This document shows, in pieces, positions 23,183-31,214 of a DNA stretch of 35,680 bases. Position numbers and translations under genes: made by a program. The first letter of the stretch is position 1. The number at the start of each line of letters is the position of its first letter. A model generated the notes under the pieces. That model did no database searches and was not told where the DNA came from. It saw nothing but the letters and a program-made list of their open reading frames with translations. This DNA comes from JBDNJM01 sp041687755 (GTDB lineage: Bacteria; Planctomycetota; UBA1135; GCA-002686595), in NCBI GenBank assembly GCA_041687755.1, contig JBDNJM010000160.1, positions 1-35,680 of the forward strand, given 5' to 3'.

Positions 23183-25246
23183 ATGAAGATTCGAACCTTC
23201 GCACTCCTGGTCAGTCTGCTGCTGGCCGTGCTCTCTTCGCCGGCGCAGGCCACCCAAGAAGAAGACCACTCCGGCCACGACCACGCGCCCGGCATGCACG
23301 GCGTGCCCCAGTCCGAGACGGCCGCCAACTGGCCTGAGAGCGTCGTGCACCAGTTCGAGCTGCTCGCCGTCCAGGACGGCGGCCGAGTCAAGCCGCTGTA
23401 CACCTTCGGTAGCTTCGCGCTGCTGCGGATGAACGCGAAGCGCTCGGTCAAGCTGTACGAAGACACCGACGCCGAGCGGAAGATCGGCAGCTCGGTCTGG
23501 CTGCTGGACCTCATGGTCCACCCGGGCATCGCCTCGACCTACGAAAACTTCTCGGTGTCCGACCCCGAGGTGATCGAGGCCATGGGCCTCTCCGTCCCCG
23601 GCAAGAAGGCGCGCGACCGCTACTCGTTCAACGAGCTGCGCCCCGGCCTGGTCAAGCTCGAGGAGCTCAAACAGCAGTACGGCAAGATCGACCCCAAGGT
23701 GCGCACCGGCCTGCAGAGCCAGGTCGTGGACCTGTACCAGAACGCGCTGTCCTTCACCGACCTGGCCGGCCACTTCGACTTCGCCGGCGTTCAGATCCCG
23801 ATCACCGGCTCGACCGCGCTGCAGGAGTTCTTCCCCGGACGCGAGGCCGTGCGCTTCTCCGAGGTCCTGCGTCGGCTGCCCGAGCTCAAGCAACTCTACG
23901 TCGTACTCGGCGGGACGCCCGGCGCCGAAGCGCAGGCCCAGGAGATCGAGCGCGTGCTCGGGTTCGCCGAAACCCTCGCGATCCGAACCCAAAGGGTCGC
24001 GCTGATCCCGCCGCTCGGCTCCGCGGACGACGCACCCGCTTGGCTGACCCCGTTCGATCTATTCGACCGCGCCTGGGACGGCCAGCCGGTCGCGCCCGAG
24101 CACCTGGCCGCCGTCCAGCAGATGGAGACTCTGATCGACGCGGCCCAGAATCCCGCCGCCTTCGAGGCCGCGCTCGGCGCCCTCACCGGAACGCTCAAGG
24201 AGCTCGCCTCGCCGCGCGGCGAGTCCGGCAAGGTCGCCAGCGAAGTCGGCTTCTACAACGCGAAGCTCCTCTGGAAGGGGCTCTACAGCTTCATTTTGGC
24301 CTTCGTCGTGACTTCGGTCATGTGGCTCGTGCCCAAGAACCGCCTGGTCTACCGGGCCGCGATTGCGCTCACCGTGATCGGCACGGCTTTCCTGATTGGC
24401 GCCATCGTCTGGCGCTGCATCCTGCGCGGCCGGCCACCGGTCAGCACGCTGTACGAGACGATCCTGTTCATCACCGCCGTCGGCTGCACGGTCGCCCTCG
24501 TGACCGAGTGGATCGGCCGCCGGCGCATCGCCCTCTCCGCGGCGGCGTTCCTCGGCATGGGCGGCGTGTTCCTCGCCAACCGCTACGAGTGGTTTGACAA
24601 GCAGGACACGATGCCCAGCCTGATGGCCGTGCTCGACACGAACTTCTGGCTCGCCACCCACGTGACCTCGATCACGGTCGGCTACGCGGCCGGGATGCTC
24701 GCCGCTCTACTGGGCAGCATCTTCCTGATCGCGAAGGTCCTGCGCCTCAAGCGCGAGGACAAGGGCTTCTACACCGCGCTCACGCGGATGACCTACGGCG
24801 TGCTCGCGTTCGGCCTGATCTTCTCGATCGTCGGCACGATCCTGGGCGGCATCTGGGCGAACGATTCCTGGGGCCGCTTCTGGGGCTGGGACCCGAAGGA
24901 GAACGGCGCGCTGCTGATCTGCCTCGCCCAGATCGCGATCCTACACGGGCGCATGAGCGGCTTCCTGCGCGCGTACGGCATCGCGATGGCCGCGGCGTTC
25001 CAGGGCACCGTCGTCGCCTTCAGCTGGTGGGGCGTCAACCTGCTCGGCGTCGGCCTGCACAGCTACGGCTTCACCAGCGGCATCAAGACGGTGCTGCTCG
25101 GCTACTACATCGTCCAGTGGGGCATCGTCGCCCTCGGCTCCGTCGCATGGCTGATCGAGCGCGCGGAGAAGCGCGCCATCGCCGAGGCCAAGAGCAGCAG
25201 CCAAGCGGGCGGTAGCGCCAGCCTGGTGCCCAGCGACCTAGCGTAG
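23183..25246 (+). CDS. ccsA: CcsA/ResC-type cytochrome c synthetase subunit with long N-terminal domain
   Basis: A 687-residue haem-handling protein. A signal peptide (1-24) is followed by a His-rich run (HSGHDHAPGMHG) and about 330 mostly soluble residues containing LLAVQDGGRVKPLYTFGSFALL, an extension I associate with fused CcsA proteins of Planctomycetota/Bacteroidota type. From about 360 it is polytopic, with the tryptophan-rich WWD-type haem motif W563-GRFWGWDPKENGAL and conserved His residues (for example ATHVTSITVG, and VGLHSYGF) as possible haem ligands. It works with ResB as the cytochrome c synthetase. No CcsX/ResA thioredoxin is seen within the window. Confidence 0.88.
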   Translation: MKIRTFALLVSLLLAVLSSPAQATQEEDHSGHDHAPGMHGVPQSETAANWPESVVHQFELLAVQDGGRVKPLYTFGSFALLRMNAKRSVKLYEDTDAERKIGSSVWLLDLMVHPGIASTYENFSVSDPEVIEAMGLSVPGKKARDRYSFNELRPGLVKLEELKQQYGKIDPKVRTGLQSQVVDLYQNALSFTDLAGHFDFAGVQIPITGSTALQEFFPGREAVRFSEVLRRLPELKQLYVVLGGTPGAEAQAQEIERVLGFAETLAIRTQRVALIPPLGSADDAPAWLTPFDLFDRAWDGQPVAPEHLAAVQQMETLIDAAQNPAAFEAALGALTGTLKELASPRGESGKVASEVGFYNAKLLWKGLYSFILAFVVTSVMWLVPKNRLVYRAAIALTVIGTAFLIGAIVWRCILRGRPPVSTLYETILFITAVGCTVALVTEWIGRRRIALSAAAFLGMGGVFLANRYEWFDKQDTMPSLMAVLDTNFWLATHVTSITVGYAAGMLAALLGSIFLIAKVLRLKREDKGFYTALTRMTYGVLAFGLIFSIVGTILGGIWANDSWGRFWGWDPKENGALLICLAQIAILHGRMSGFLRAYGIAMAAAFQGTVVAFSWWGVNLLGVGLHSYGFTSGIKTVLLGYYIVQWGIVALGSVAWLIERAEKRAIAEAKSSSQAGGSASLVPSDLA

Positions 25247-25258
25247 GACGGACGGGGC

Positions 25259-25516
25259 TTAGGCTGGTCGAGGCTTGGCCCGGACTGGGCTCAGGCGGCG
25301 CTGCGACCCTTGGCGGGCTCGGCGCTCAGCGTCGGCGCGCAGGTGCTCGGCCTCGAGCGCCGCGTTCATCGCGGCGCACAGGTCCTGCAGTTCGTCGCCC
25401 TCGCGAATCTTGAGCGGTCGCTGATACCCGCCCTCGGCCACATCGCCGAGGTCGGCCAGGAAGCGGTAGACCGGACCGGCTATAGGGAAGGTACTGCGGA
25501 TGCCCACGGCGATCCG
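25259..25516 (-). pseudogene. Remnant of a HAMP-domain membrane protein
   Basis: In this frame about 85 residues resemble a HAMP-type segment: PIAGPVYRFLADLGDVAEGGYQRPLKIREGDELQDLCAAMNAAL, in which GP-x-YRF, the Arg-Pro pair, the R-x-GDELQDL motif and the N-x-A/M-x-x-x helix fit. Such proteins normally have two membrane helices before this part. Here the upstream frame (to about 25,786) translates to Arg/Ser/Pro-rich sequence without a membrane helix, so the N-terminal half is lost or frameshifted. I judge it a decayed gene, though expression from a downstream start cannot be excluded. Confidence 0.55.
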
Positions 25517-25853
25517 CGCCGGCAGGGCAGCGCGACGCTCACGAGGAAGCGGATCGAAGGCAGGCCAGGCAGCGCCTCGATCATCCCCTGCCCGCCCTTC
25601 GGCTGAGCGCATTAAGCGAGTAGGCCCCAGGGTTGGGCGGAAGGGCGATCGCGGCATGGAGTCTGAGCGGGAAGCACGCTGCGAGTACGGAGCCCTGCTC
25701 CCAATGCCCGAGTTATCGGCTCGTGCAGATCCCCGGATTGCGTGGGCTCGCGATTCACCCGCACCGGACGGAAATGCGAGTTCCATTCAAGCGCCCCGGT
25801 GCTCGATCCCGAGGTAGGACATCAACAGCCCGGACCCGCGCACGCGCCGGTCC
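25517..25853. other. Non-coding stretch
   Basis: Between the HAMP remnant and the DUF2959 lipoprotein I see no convincing gene. It may contain eroded 5' sequence of the remnant and the promoter of the lipoprotein, but no clear -35/-10 pair or repeat stands out. Confidence 0.5.
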
Positions 25854-26567
25854 ATGGACTCTCCGCTCCAACGCCCCCACGCACCCTTGAAGCACCGCAC
25901 CCAAGCCATTGCCCTGACCGCTGCTCTCTGCATCGGACTCAGTGGCTGCGCCTCCAACAAGAAGGCCATCGGCATTCGCAAGGTCGATGATCTCGTCGGC
26001 AAGGTCGAGCGGGCGCACCTCGAGTGCGAGCTCGTCCAAGAGCGCGTGCACTCCGCTCTCGACGCCCTGGCGGTCGTCGTCGGGCCGGTTCCGGCCGAGG
26101 CCCCTGCCGTCGCGTTCCAGCAGCTCATCCAGGCGATCGAGATTGCGGAGTCCCAGACGGAAAAACTCTCTGAGACGGTTCCGCCTATGGAGACCGCCGC
26201 CGAGAGCGTCTTCGCCCGCTGGGAGCTCGACCTGGAGACCTTCGCGAGCCCGCAGATGCGCCAGCGAAGCCAGTCGCGCCTGGACGCCACGCGCGACCTC
26301 TACCGCGAGGTGCCGCGCAACGTCGAGCCCGTGGCCTCCGCGGCCAGCCTGTTCAACACCGGCTTGCGCGACCTCTCGATCTTCCTCGGCCACGACCTCA
26401 ACGCGGCTTCGGTCGAGTCCGTCGAGGCCGAGATCCTGACCCTGCGACGCCAGGTCGTCACGCTCGACCAGCGCGTCGACGACTGCCTGACCGCCGCACG
26501 CAACTACCTGCGCTCCGCCGCGCCCGTCGGACAGATCGAAGTGCAGGCCAGCCGGGTCCCGAACTAG
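25854..26567 (+). CDS. DUF2959 lipoprotein
   Basis: A 237-residue protein with a signal and lipobox (IGLSGCAS, Cys32). The mature part is almost wholly helical and probably coiled coil: VDDLVGKVERAHLECELVQERV, a central VFARWELDLETF segment, then RSQSRLDATRDLYREV and NTGLRDLSIFLGHDLNAASVESVEAEI. This matches DUF2959, where an (R/K)HNLNA-type motif and an LF-x-EW-x-x-E motif are conserved; the function is unknown. It is followed by a strong hairpin and so is probably separate from the downstream cytochrome operon. Confidence 0.8.
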   Translation: MDSPLQRPHAPLKHRTQAIALTAALCIGLSGCASNKKAIGIRKVDDLVGKVERAHLECELVQERVHSALDALAVVVGPVPAEAPAVAFQQLIQAIEIAESQTEKLSETVPPMETAAESVFARWELDLETFASPQMRQRSQSRLDATRDLYREVPRNVEPVASAASLFNTGLRDLSIFLGHDLNAASVESVEAEILTLRRQVVTLDQRVDDCLTAARNYLRSAAPVGQIEVQASRVPN

Positions 26568-26596
26568 CGGCCTCCGCCAGCTCAACTCCGAACGCG

Positions 26597-26625
26597 GCCG
26601 CGGCTCCTCTGAGGGGAGCCGCGGC
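26597..26625 (+). terminator. Hairpin after the DUF2959 gene
   Basis: GCCGCGGCTCC (26,597-26,607) pairs perfectly with GGAGCCGCGGC (26,615-26,625) over a 7-nt loop; GAACGC (26,590-26,595) and GCGTTC (26,630-26,635) can extend the stem across a few mismatches. It lies 30 nt after the stop. No T-run follows, only TCTC, so intrinsic termination is plausible but not certain. Confidence 0.6.
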
Positions 26626-26805
26626 TGCGTGCGTTCTCAAGGCTTGGAACGGTCACAGGGAAGGACTTTCCTGGTTCTCAGTGCCCCCTGCTGCCGCCGC
26701 GCCCGGTTGGTCGACGAGTAGAGGCGCCTCCGTCCGATCGGAGCGCGGAGCCCCTGCCGTGACCCCCGTTCGAGTCTTCCCCACAGCGCTCGCGCGCGCC
26801 GCCCG

Positions 26806-29067
26806 ATGAGCTGGGTGCTGCTAATCGGCCTCGTGCTTGGCTCGGCCCTCGCCGCGCTCGCGTTGCTGGCGCGCCGCTCTGAGCTCCGCAAGCTCCGATC
26901 CACCGTCGAGATGGTCGAGCGCGCAACCCGCGACGGCAGCCACAAGGCCCTCCTGCAGCAGCCGGTGATCGACCTGTCGCGCTGTTTGGGCTGCGGCACC
27001 TGCGTTAGCGCGTGCCCTGAGGACGACGTGCTCGAGCTCGTCCACGGCCAGGCCGTCGTCGCCAAGGGCGCCCACTGCGTCGGCACCGCCGTCTGCGAGA
27101 AGGAGTGCCCCACCGGCGCCATCGTCGTCACCCTCGCCGACCTCGAGGAGCGCGACGACGTCCCCGCCGTCTCCGCAGAGCTAGAGGCGATCGGCACCCC
27201 CGGCCTGTTCCTCGCGGGAGAGGTCACCGCCCACGCCCTGATTCGCACCGCGATCGATCACGGTCGCCGGGTGGCCGACGCCGTGGCCGGCGCCGTACCC
27301 AATGCCTCAGCCCCGGCCGGAAGCGCCGAGGATCCCGAGCTGCTCGACCTGTGCATCGTCGGCGCAGGGCCGGCCGGCATCGCTTGTGCCCTGGGCGCCA
27401 AGGGGCACGGCCTGAGCTACGCGCTGCTCGACCAGGAGTCGAAGGCCGGCGGCACCGTGGCCAAGTACCCGCGCCGCAAGCTCGTGCTGACCCAGCCGGT
27501 CGAAATGCCCGGCTACGGCCGCCTGAAGCGCACGAGTTACGTCAAGGAAGAGCTGGTGGAGCTGTGGGACGAAATCGTCGCCGAGCAGGCGCTCGAGCTG
27601 CGCGGCTCCGAGCGCTACACCGGGCTCGAGAGCCACGCGGACGGCACCTTCACCGTTCACACGGAGACCGAAGCCGGGCCACGCGCCACCCGCGCCCGCC
27701 ATGTCTGCCTCGCGATCGGCCGCCGCGGCACGCCGCGCATGCTCGGCATCGAGGGCGAAGAGCTCACCAAGGTGGCCTACAGCCTGCTCGACGCCCAGAG
27801 CTACACGCACGCCAAGCTGCTGGTCGTCGGCGGCGGCGACAGCGCCGTCGAGGCCGCCCTCGGACTCGCCGAGCAGCCGGGCAACGAGGTCACGCTGTCC
27901 TACCGGCGCGAGGCCTTCTTCCGCATCCGCTCGAAGAACCAAGCGAAACTCGAGCGCGCGATCGAACGCGGAAAGCTCGCGGTCCTGTTCCAGAGCCAGG
28001 TCGTGCGCATCGAACAGGATCGCGTCGAGCTCAACGTCGAGGGCCCCGATGGCACCGAGCGTCGCGTGCTTCCCAACGACGAAGTCTTCGTGCTCGCCGG
28101 CGGCATCGCCCCGTTCGAGCTGCTGAAGAGCAGCGGTGTCTCCTTCGACGCCAGCCTGCGCCCCGCCGGCCCCGACACTTCCGAGCAGGGCACGGGCCTC
28201 CTGCGCGCGCTCGCGCTCGGCCTCGCCCTAAGCCTCGGCGCCCTCGCCTTCGCCCTGCTCAACGCGGACTACTACCTGCTCGAGACGCCCGACCGCCCGA
28301 GCCACCCGAAGCATGACAGCCTGCGCCCCGGCCTGGGGCTCGGACTGGGCTTCGGCATCGCCTCGGTCGTGCTGATCCTTGGCAACCTGGCCTACCTGCT
28401 GCGGCGCAGCCCAAAAGTGCGCTTCGAGCTGGGCAGCCTGAAGCTCTGGATGACCGCCCACGTCGGCACCGGCGTGCTCGCGGTGCTGTGCGCGATGCTG
28501 CACGGTGCTATGGCGCCCGGCGACACGGTCGGCGGCCACGCCTTCCTGCTGCTCAGCGTGCTGCTGCTCACCGGCGTCGTCGGCCGCTACCTGTACAGCT
28601 ACGTCCCGCGCGCGGCAAACGGCCGCGAGCTCGAGCTGCTCGAAGTGCGCGCCCAAGCCGCCAGCGTCGCCACGGAGTGGGGCCCGGAGCTAGGACCCTT
28701 CGGCGAGCGCGCCAAGACCGAGATCGAGTCGCTGATCGAGCGCCGCCAGTGGAAGGGCAACTTGCCCGGCCGCGTGCTCGCCCTGTTCGGATCCCAGCAC
28801 GACCTGCGCGCGACGATGGCGCGGCTCAACCGCGAAGCGCGCCAGCAGGACCTCCCCCAGGAACAGATCGACAGCACCCTCGCGCTCGCCCGCCGGGCCC
28901 ACGGCGCCGCCCTCGGCGCCGCACACTTCGAAGACCTGCGCGGCGTGGTCTCCAGTTGGCGGTACCTGCACCGCTGGGGCGCCGCCTTGATGGTCGCCCT
29001 CGTCGTCCTGCACGTCATCCAGGCCCTGCGCTACAGCGCGAGCTACTTCCAAGGGAGCCTCACGTGA
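26806..29067 (+). CDS. Ferredoxin / FAD-NAD(P) oxidoreductase / cytochrome b fusion
   Basis: A 753-residue membrane redox protein. Residues 4-22 form a membrane helix. Residues 57-105 are a two-cluster ferredoxin domain: C60-x2-C63-x2-C66-x3-C70-P, and C91-x5-C97-x3-C101-P, whose usual second Cys is Thr94. Residues 180-450 are a thioredoxin-reductase-like flavoprotein with IVGAGPAG (184-191) for FAD and VVGGGDSA (340-347) for NAD(P)H; no CxxC redox pair is seen. The C-terminal 280 residues have about five helices with His552, His566, His578, His722 and His736 as possible b-haem ligands. It likely moves electrons between NAD(P)H or ferredoxin and the cytochromes downstream; its stop overlaps the next start (GTGA). 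Confidence 0.85.
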   Translation: MSWVLLIGLVLGSALAALALLARRSELRKLRSTVEMVERATRDGSHKALLQQPVIDLSRCLGCGTCVSACPEDDVLELVHGQAVVAKGAHCVGTAVCEKECPTGAIVVTLADLEERDDVPAVSAELEAIGTPGLFLAGEVTAHALIRTAIDHGRRVADAVAGAVPNASAPAGSAEDPELLDLCIVGAGPAGIACALGAKGHGLSYALLDQESKAGGTVAKYPRRKLVLTQPVEMPGYGRLKRTSYVKEELVELWDEIVAEQALELRGSERYTGLESHADGTFTVHTETEAGPRATRARHVCLAIGRRGTPRMLGIEGEELTKVAYSLLDAQSYTHAKLLVVGGGDSAVEAALGLAEQPGNEVTLSYRREAFFRIRSKNQAKLERAIERGKLAVLFQSQVVRIEQDRVELNVEGPDGTERRVLPNDEVFVLAGGIAPFELLKSSGVSFDASLRPAGPDTSEQGTGLLRALALGLALSLGALAFALLNADYYLLETPDRPSHPKHDSLRPGLGLGLGFGIASVVLILGNLAYLLRRSPKVRFELGSLKLWMTAHVGTGVLAVLCAMLHGAMAPGDTVGGHAFLLLSVLLLTGVVGRYLYSYVPRAANGRELELLEVRAQAASVATEWGPELGPFGERAKTEIESLIERRQWKGNLPGRVLALFGSQHDLRATMARLNREARQQDLPQEQIDSTLALARRAHGAALGAAHFEDLRGVVSSWRYLHRWGAALMVALVVLHVIQALRYSASYFQGSLT

Positions 29068-31214
29068 GCGACCCGACCTCTGCCGACTCCCTCGACGAAC
29101 CGCGCCCCGGCTTCCTGGCCCGCCTTGGCGCCGCCGCAAGCAAGCCGCAGCTCTGGATCGCGCTCGTGTCGGTCGTCGGCGTGCTCTCGACCGCCGTCGT
29201 GGACATGGGCAAGACCTCGCCTGGCCCCCTCGCCGCCCCCCACGGCCGCATCGACGCGCTCAACGCTCGCGCCGGCTGCGCCGACTGCCACGGCGGCGTG
29301 TTCCAGTCGATGACCGCGGCGTGCCTCGACTGCCACGAGCCGATCGCCGAGCACATGGAGAGCGGCCGAGGTCTGCACGGCGCTCTGGAGCAAGAGTTCG
29401 TCGGCCGCTGCGCCACCTGCCACTCCGACCACCACGGCGGACGCTTCCAGCTTGTCAACGCCGCCAGCTTCACCAAGGCCGGCATCCCCGAACGCGGCGC
29501 CTTCCAGCACGACTTCGTCGGCTTCGAGATGGCCGGCAAGCACCTCGAACTCGAATGCGCGGAGTGCCACACCAACGCCGACATCGAGATCCTGCCCGAG
29601 GGCGAACAGCGCTTCCTCGGCCTAGCCCAAGACTGCGCTAGCTGCCACGAGGACGTCCACGAGGGCCAACTCGCTTCCTTGAGCTGCACCGCCTGCCACA
29701 CGCAGACCGACTTCGAAGCGGTCCACAGCGCGGGTCACGAGGACATCCTCCCGCTCATCGGCGGCCACAGCGACGTCTCCTGCCGCGAATGCCACGCCGA
29801 GGGCGACGCCCACAGCCTTGAGCAGGTCACGCACCCCCGCCGAGTTTCCGAGGCCCGCAACTGCACCACCTGCCACGATTCCCCCCACGCACCGGTCTAC
29901 GTCGAGGGCGTCGCCCGCCTCGTCCACCAGCTCGACGCCGCCGCCTGCGTCGAGTGCCACGAGCCCGAGCATCTGAGCTTCCGCGAGGACGGCCTCTCCA
30001 TCAGCCCGGAACTCCACGCCCCGTCCGGCTTCCGCCTTGAGCTCCCGCACGCCGAACAGACCTGCGCCGAGTGCCACGACCCCGCCCTCGAGACTTTTGA
30101 GCAGCGCTACCCCGGCCGGCTTGCCAACGACTGCGCCGCCTGCCACGAGGACCCGCACGGCGGCCAGTTCCAGCGCGGCCCGAACCCGTCCGCCTGCATC
30201 GACTGCCACAGCGGCCACGAGTTCGAGCCCCACGTCTTCGACGAAGCCGCCCACGCGCGGACGTCCTTCGCCCTCGCCGACTCACACCTCGCCGCCGAGT
30301 GCAGCGTGTGCCACGAGCGTGAGTCGGAGACCGCCCCGCGCGGCTTCCGCGACACGCCCTCCGACTGCGACGCCTGCCACGCCGACGCGCACGAGTCGTT
30401 CTTCGTGCCCTTTGTCGCGGGCCGCCCATCGATTGAGCACGGCGAGTGCGCCCGCTGCCACGACGCCACGCGCTTCGAGCACGTGCCCGAAGAACGCTTC
30501 GACCACCACGACTGGACGGCCTTCCCGCTCGACGGCTCGCACCTCGCCTCCGACTGCGAGGCCTGCCATGTGCCCACGCCCGAACCCGACGCCCTCGGCC
30601 GCCGCTTCGGCCGCGTGGCCCAGTGCTTCGGCCCGATGCAGCCCGGCGGGGAGTCCTGCGCTGTCTGCCACGAAGACCCCCACGCGGGCGGTTTTGAGAC
30701 CGCCGACCTGCCGGTCACGTTCGAAGACCGCAACGGCTGCCAGCGCTGCCACGAACCCGTCAGCTTCCGCGCCCTGCCGCACGGCTTCGACCACGGCCTG
30801 TGGACGCACTTCGCCCTCGACGGGGCCCACGAGAGCCTGTCCTGCTCCTCGTGCCACGCGCGCCTGCGCCGTCCCGACGAGCAGGGCCGCACCTGGGCCC
30901 CCGCCCGCGGCTCCGCCTGCGCCGACTGCCACGACGACCCCCACCAGCGCCAGTTCGAGCGCAAGGGCGTGACCGACTGCATGCGCTGCCACGGCAGCAC
31001 GGTCGACTTCCGCTTTCTCTCCTTCGAACACAACTGGGACTCGCGCTTCCCGCTCAAGGACAAGCACACCGAGCTCGAGTGCTCCGCGTGCCACCTGCCC
31101 GAACGCGCCGGGGAAGCGGAGTTCACCCGCTACCGGCCGCTCGGCACGGACTGCATCGACTGCCACGGAATCCAAGAGGGCGCGCTCGGGCGCGACGGAC
31201 CGAGCCAACGATGA
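29064..31214 (+). CDS. Membrane-anchored multihaem cytochrome c, 23 CXXCH motifs
   Basis: A 716-residue protein with a cytoplasmic N-terminus, one membrane helix (about 30-46, uncleaved signal anchor) and a periplasmic region holding 23 CXXCH sites, about one per 29 residues. From the fifth site the arrangement repeats every three haems: A, CxxCH-x-D-x-H-x-G-x-F (Cys191, 267, 357, 435, 532, 619, and a degenerate one at 697); B, CxxCH; C, CxxCH preceded by F-x-L-x3-H-x4. Repeat length is 76-97 residues. The extra His residues are candidates for axial ligands. Start is GTG at 29,064 (GTGA overlap); the stop overlaps the barrel gene (ATGA). Likely the periplasmic wire of a trans-envelope conduit. 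Confidence 0.92.
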   Translation: MSDPTSADSLDEPRPGFLARLGAAASKPQLWIALVSVVGVLSTAVVDMGKTSPGPLAAPHGRIDALNARAGCADCHGGVFQSMTAACLDCHEPIAEHMESGRGLHGALEQEFVGRCATCHSDHHGGRFQLVNAASFTKAGIPERGAFQHDFVGFEMAGKHLELECAECHTNADIEILPEGEQRFLGLAQDCASCHEDVHEGQLASLSCTACHTQTDFEAVHSAGHEDILPLIGGHSDVSCRECHAEGDAHSLEQVTHPRRVSEARNCTTCHDSPHAPVYVEGVARLVHQLDAAACVECHEPEHLSFREDGLSISPELHAPSGFRLELPHAEQTCAECHDPALETFEQRYPGRLANDCAACHEDPHGGQFQRGPNPSACIDCHSGHEFEPHVFDEAAHARTSFALADSHLAAECSVCHERESETAPRGFRDTPSDCDACHADAHESFFVPFVAGRPSIEHGECARCHDATRFEHVPEERFDHHDWTAFPLDGSHLASDCEACHVPTPEPDALGRRFGRVAQCFGPMQPGGESCAVCHEDPHAGGFETADLPVTFEDRNGCQRCHEPVSFRALPHGFDHGLWTHFALDGAHESLSCSSCHARLRRPDEQGRTWAPARGSACADCHDDPHQRQFERKGVTDCMRCHGSTVDFRFLSFEHNWDSRFPLKDKHTELECSACHLPERAGEAEFTRYRPLGTDCIDCHGIQEGALGRDGPSQR

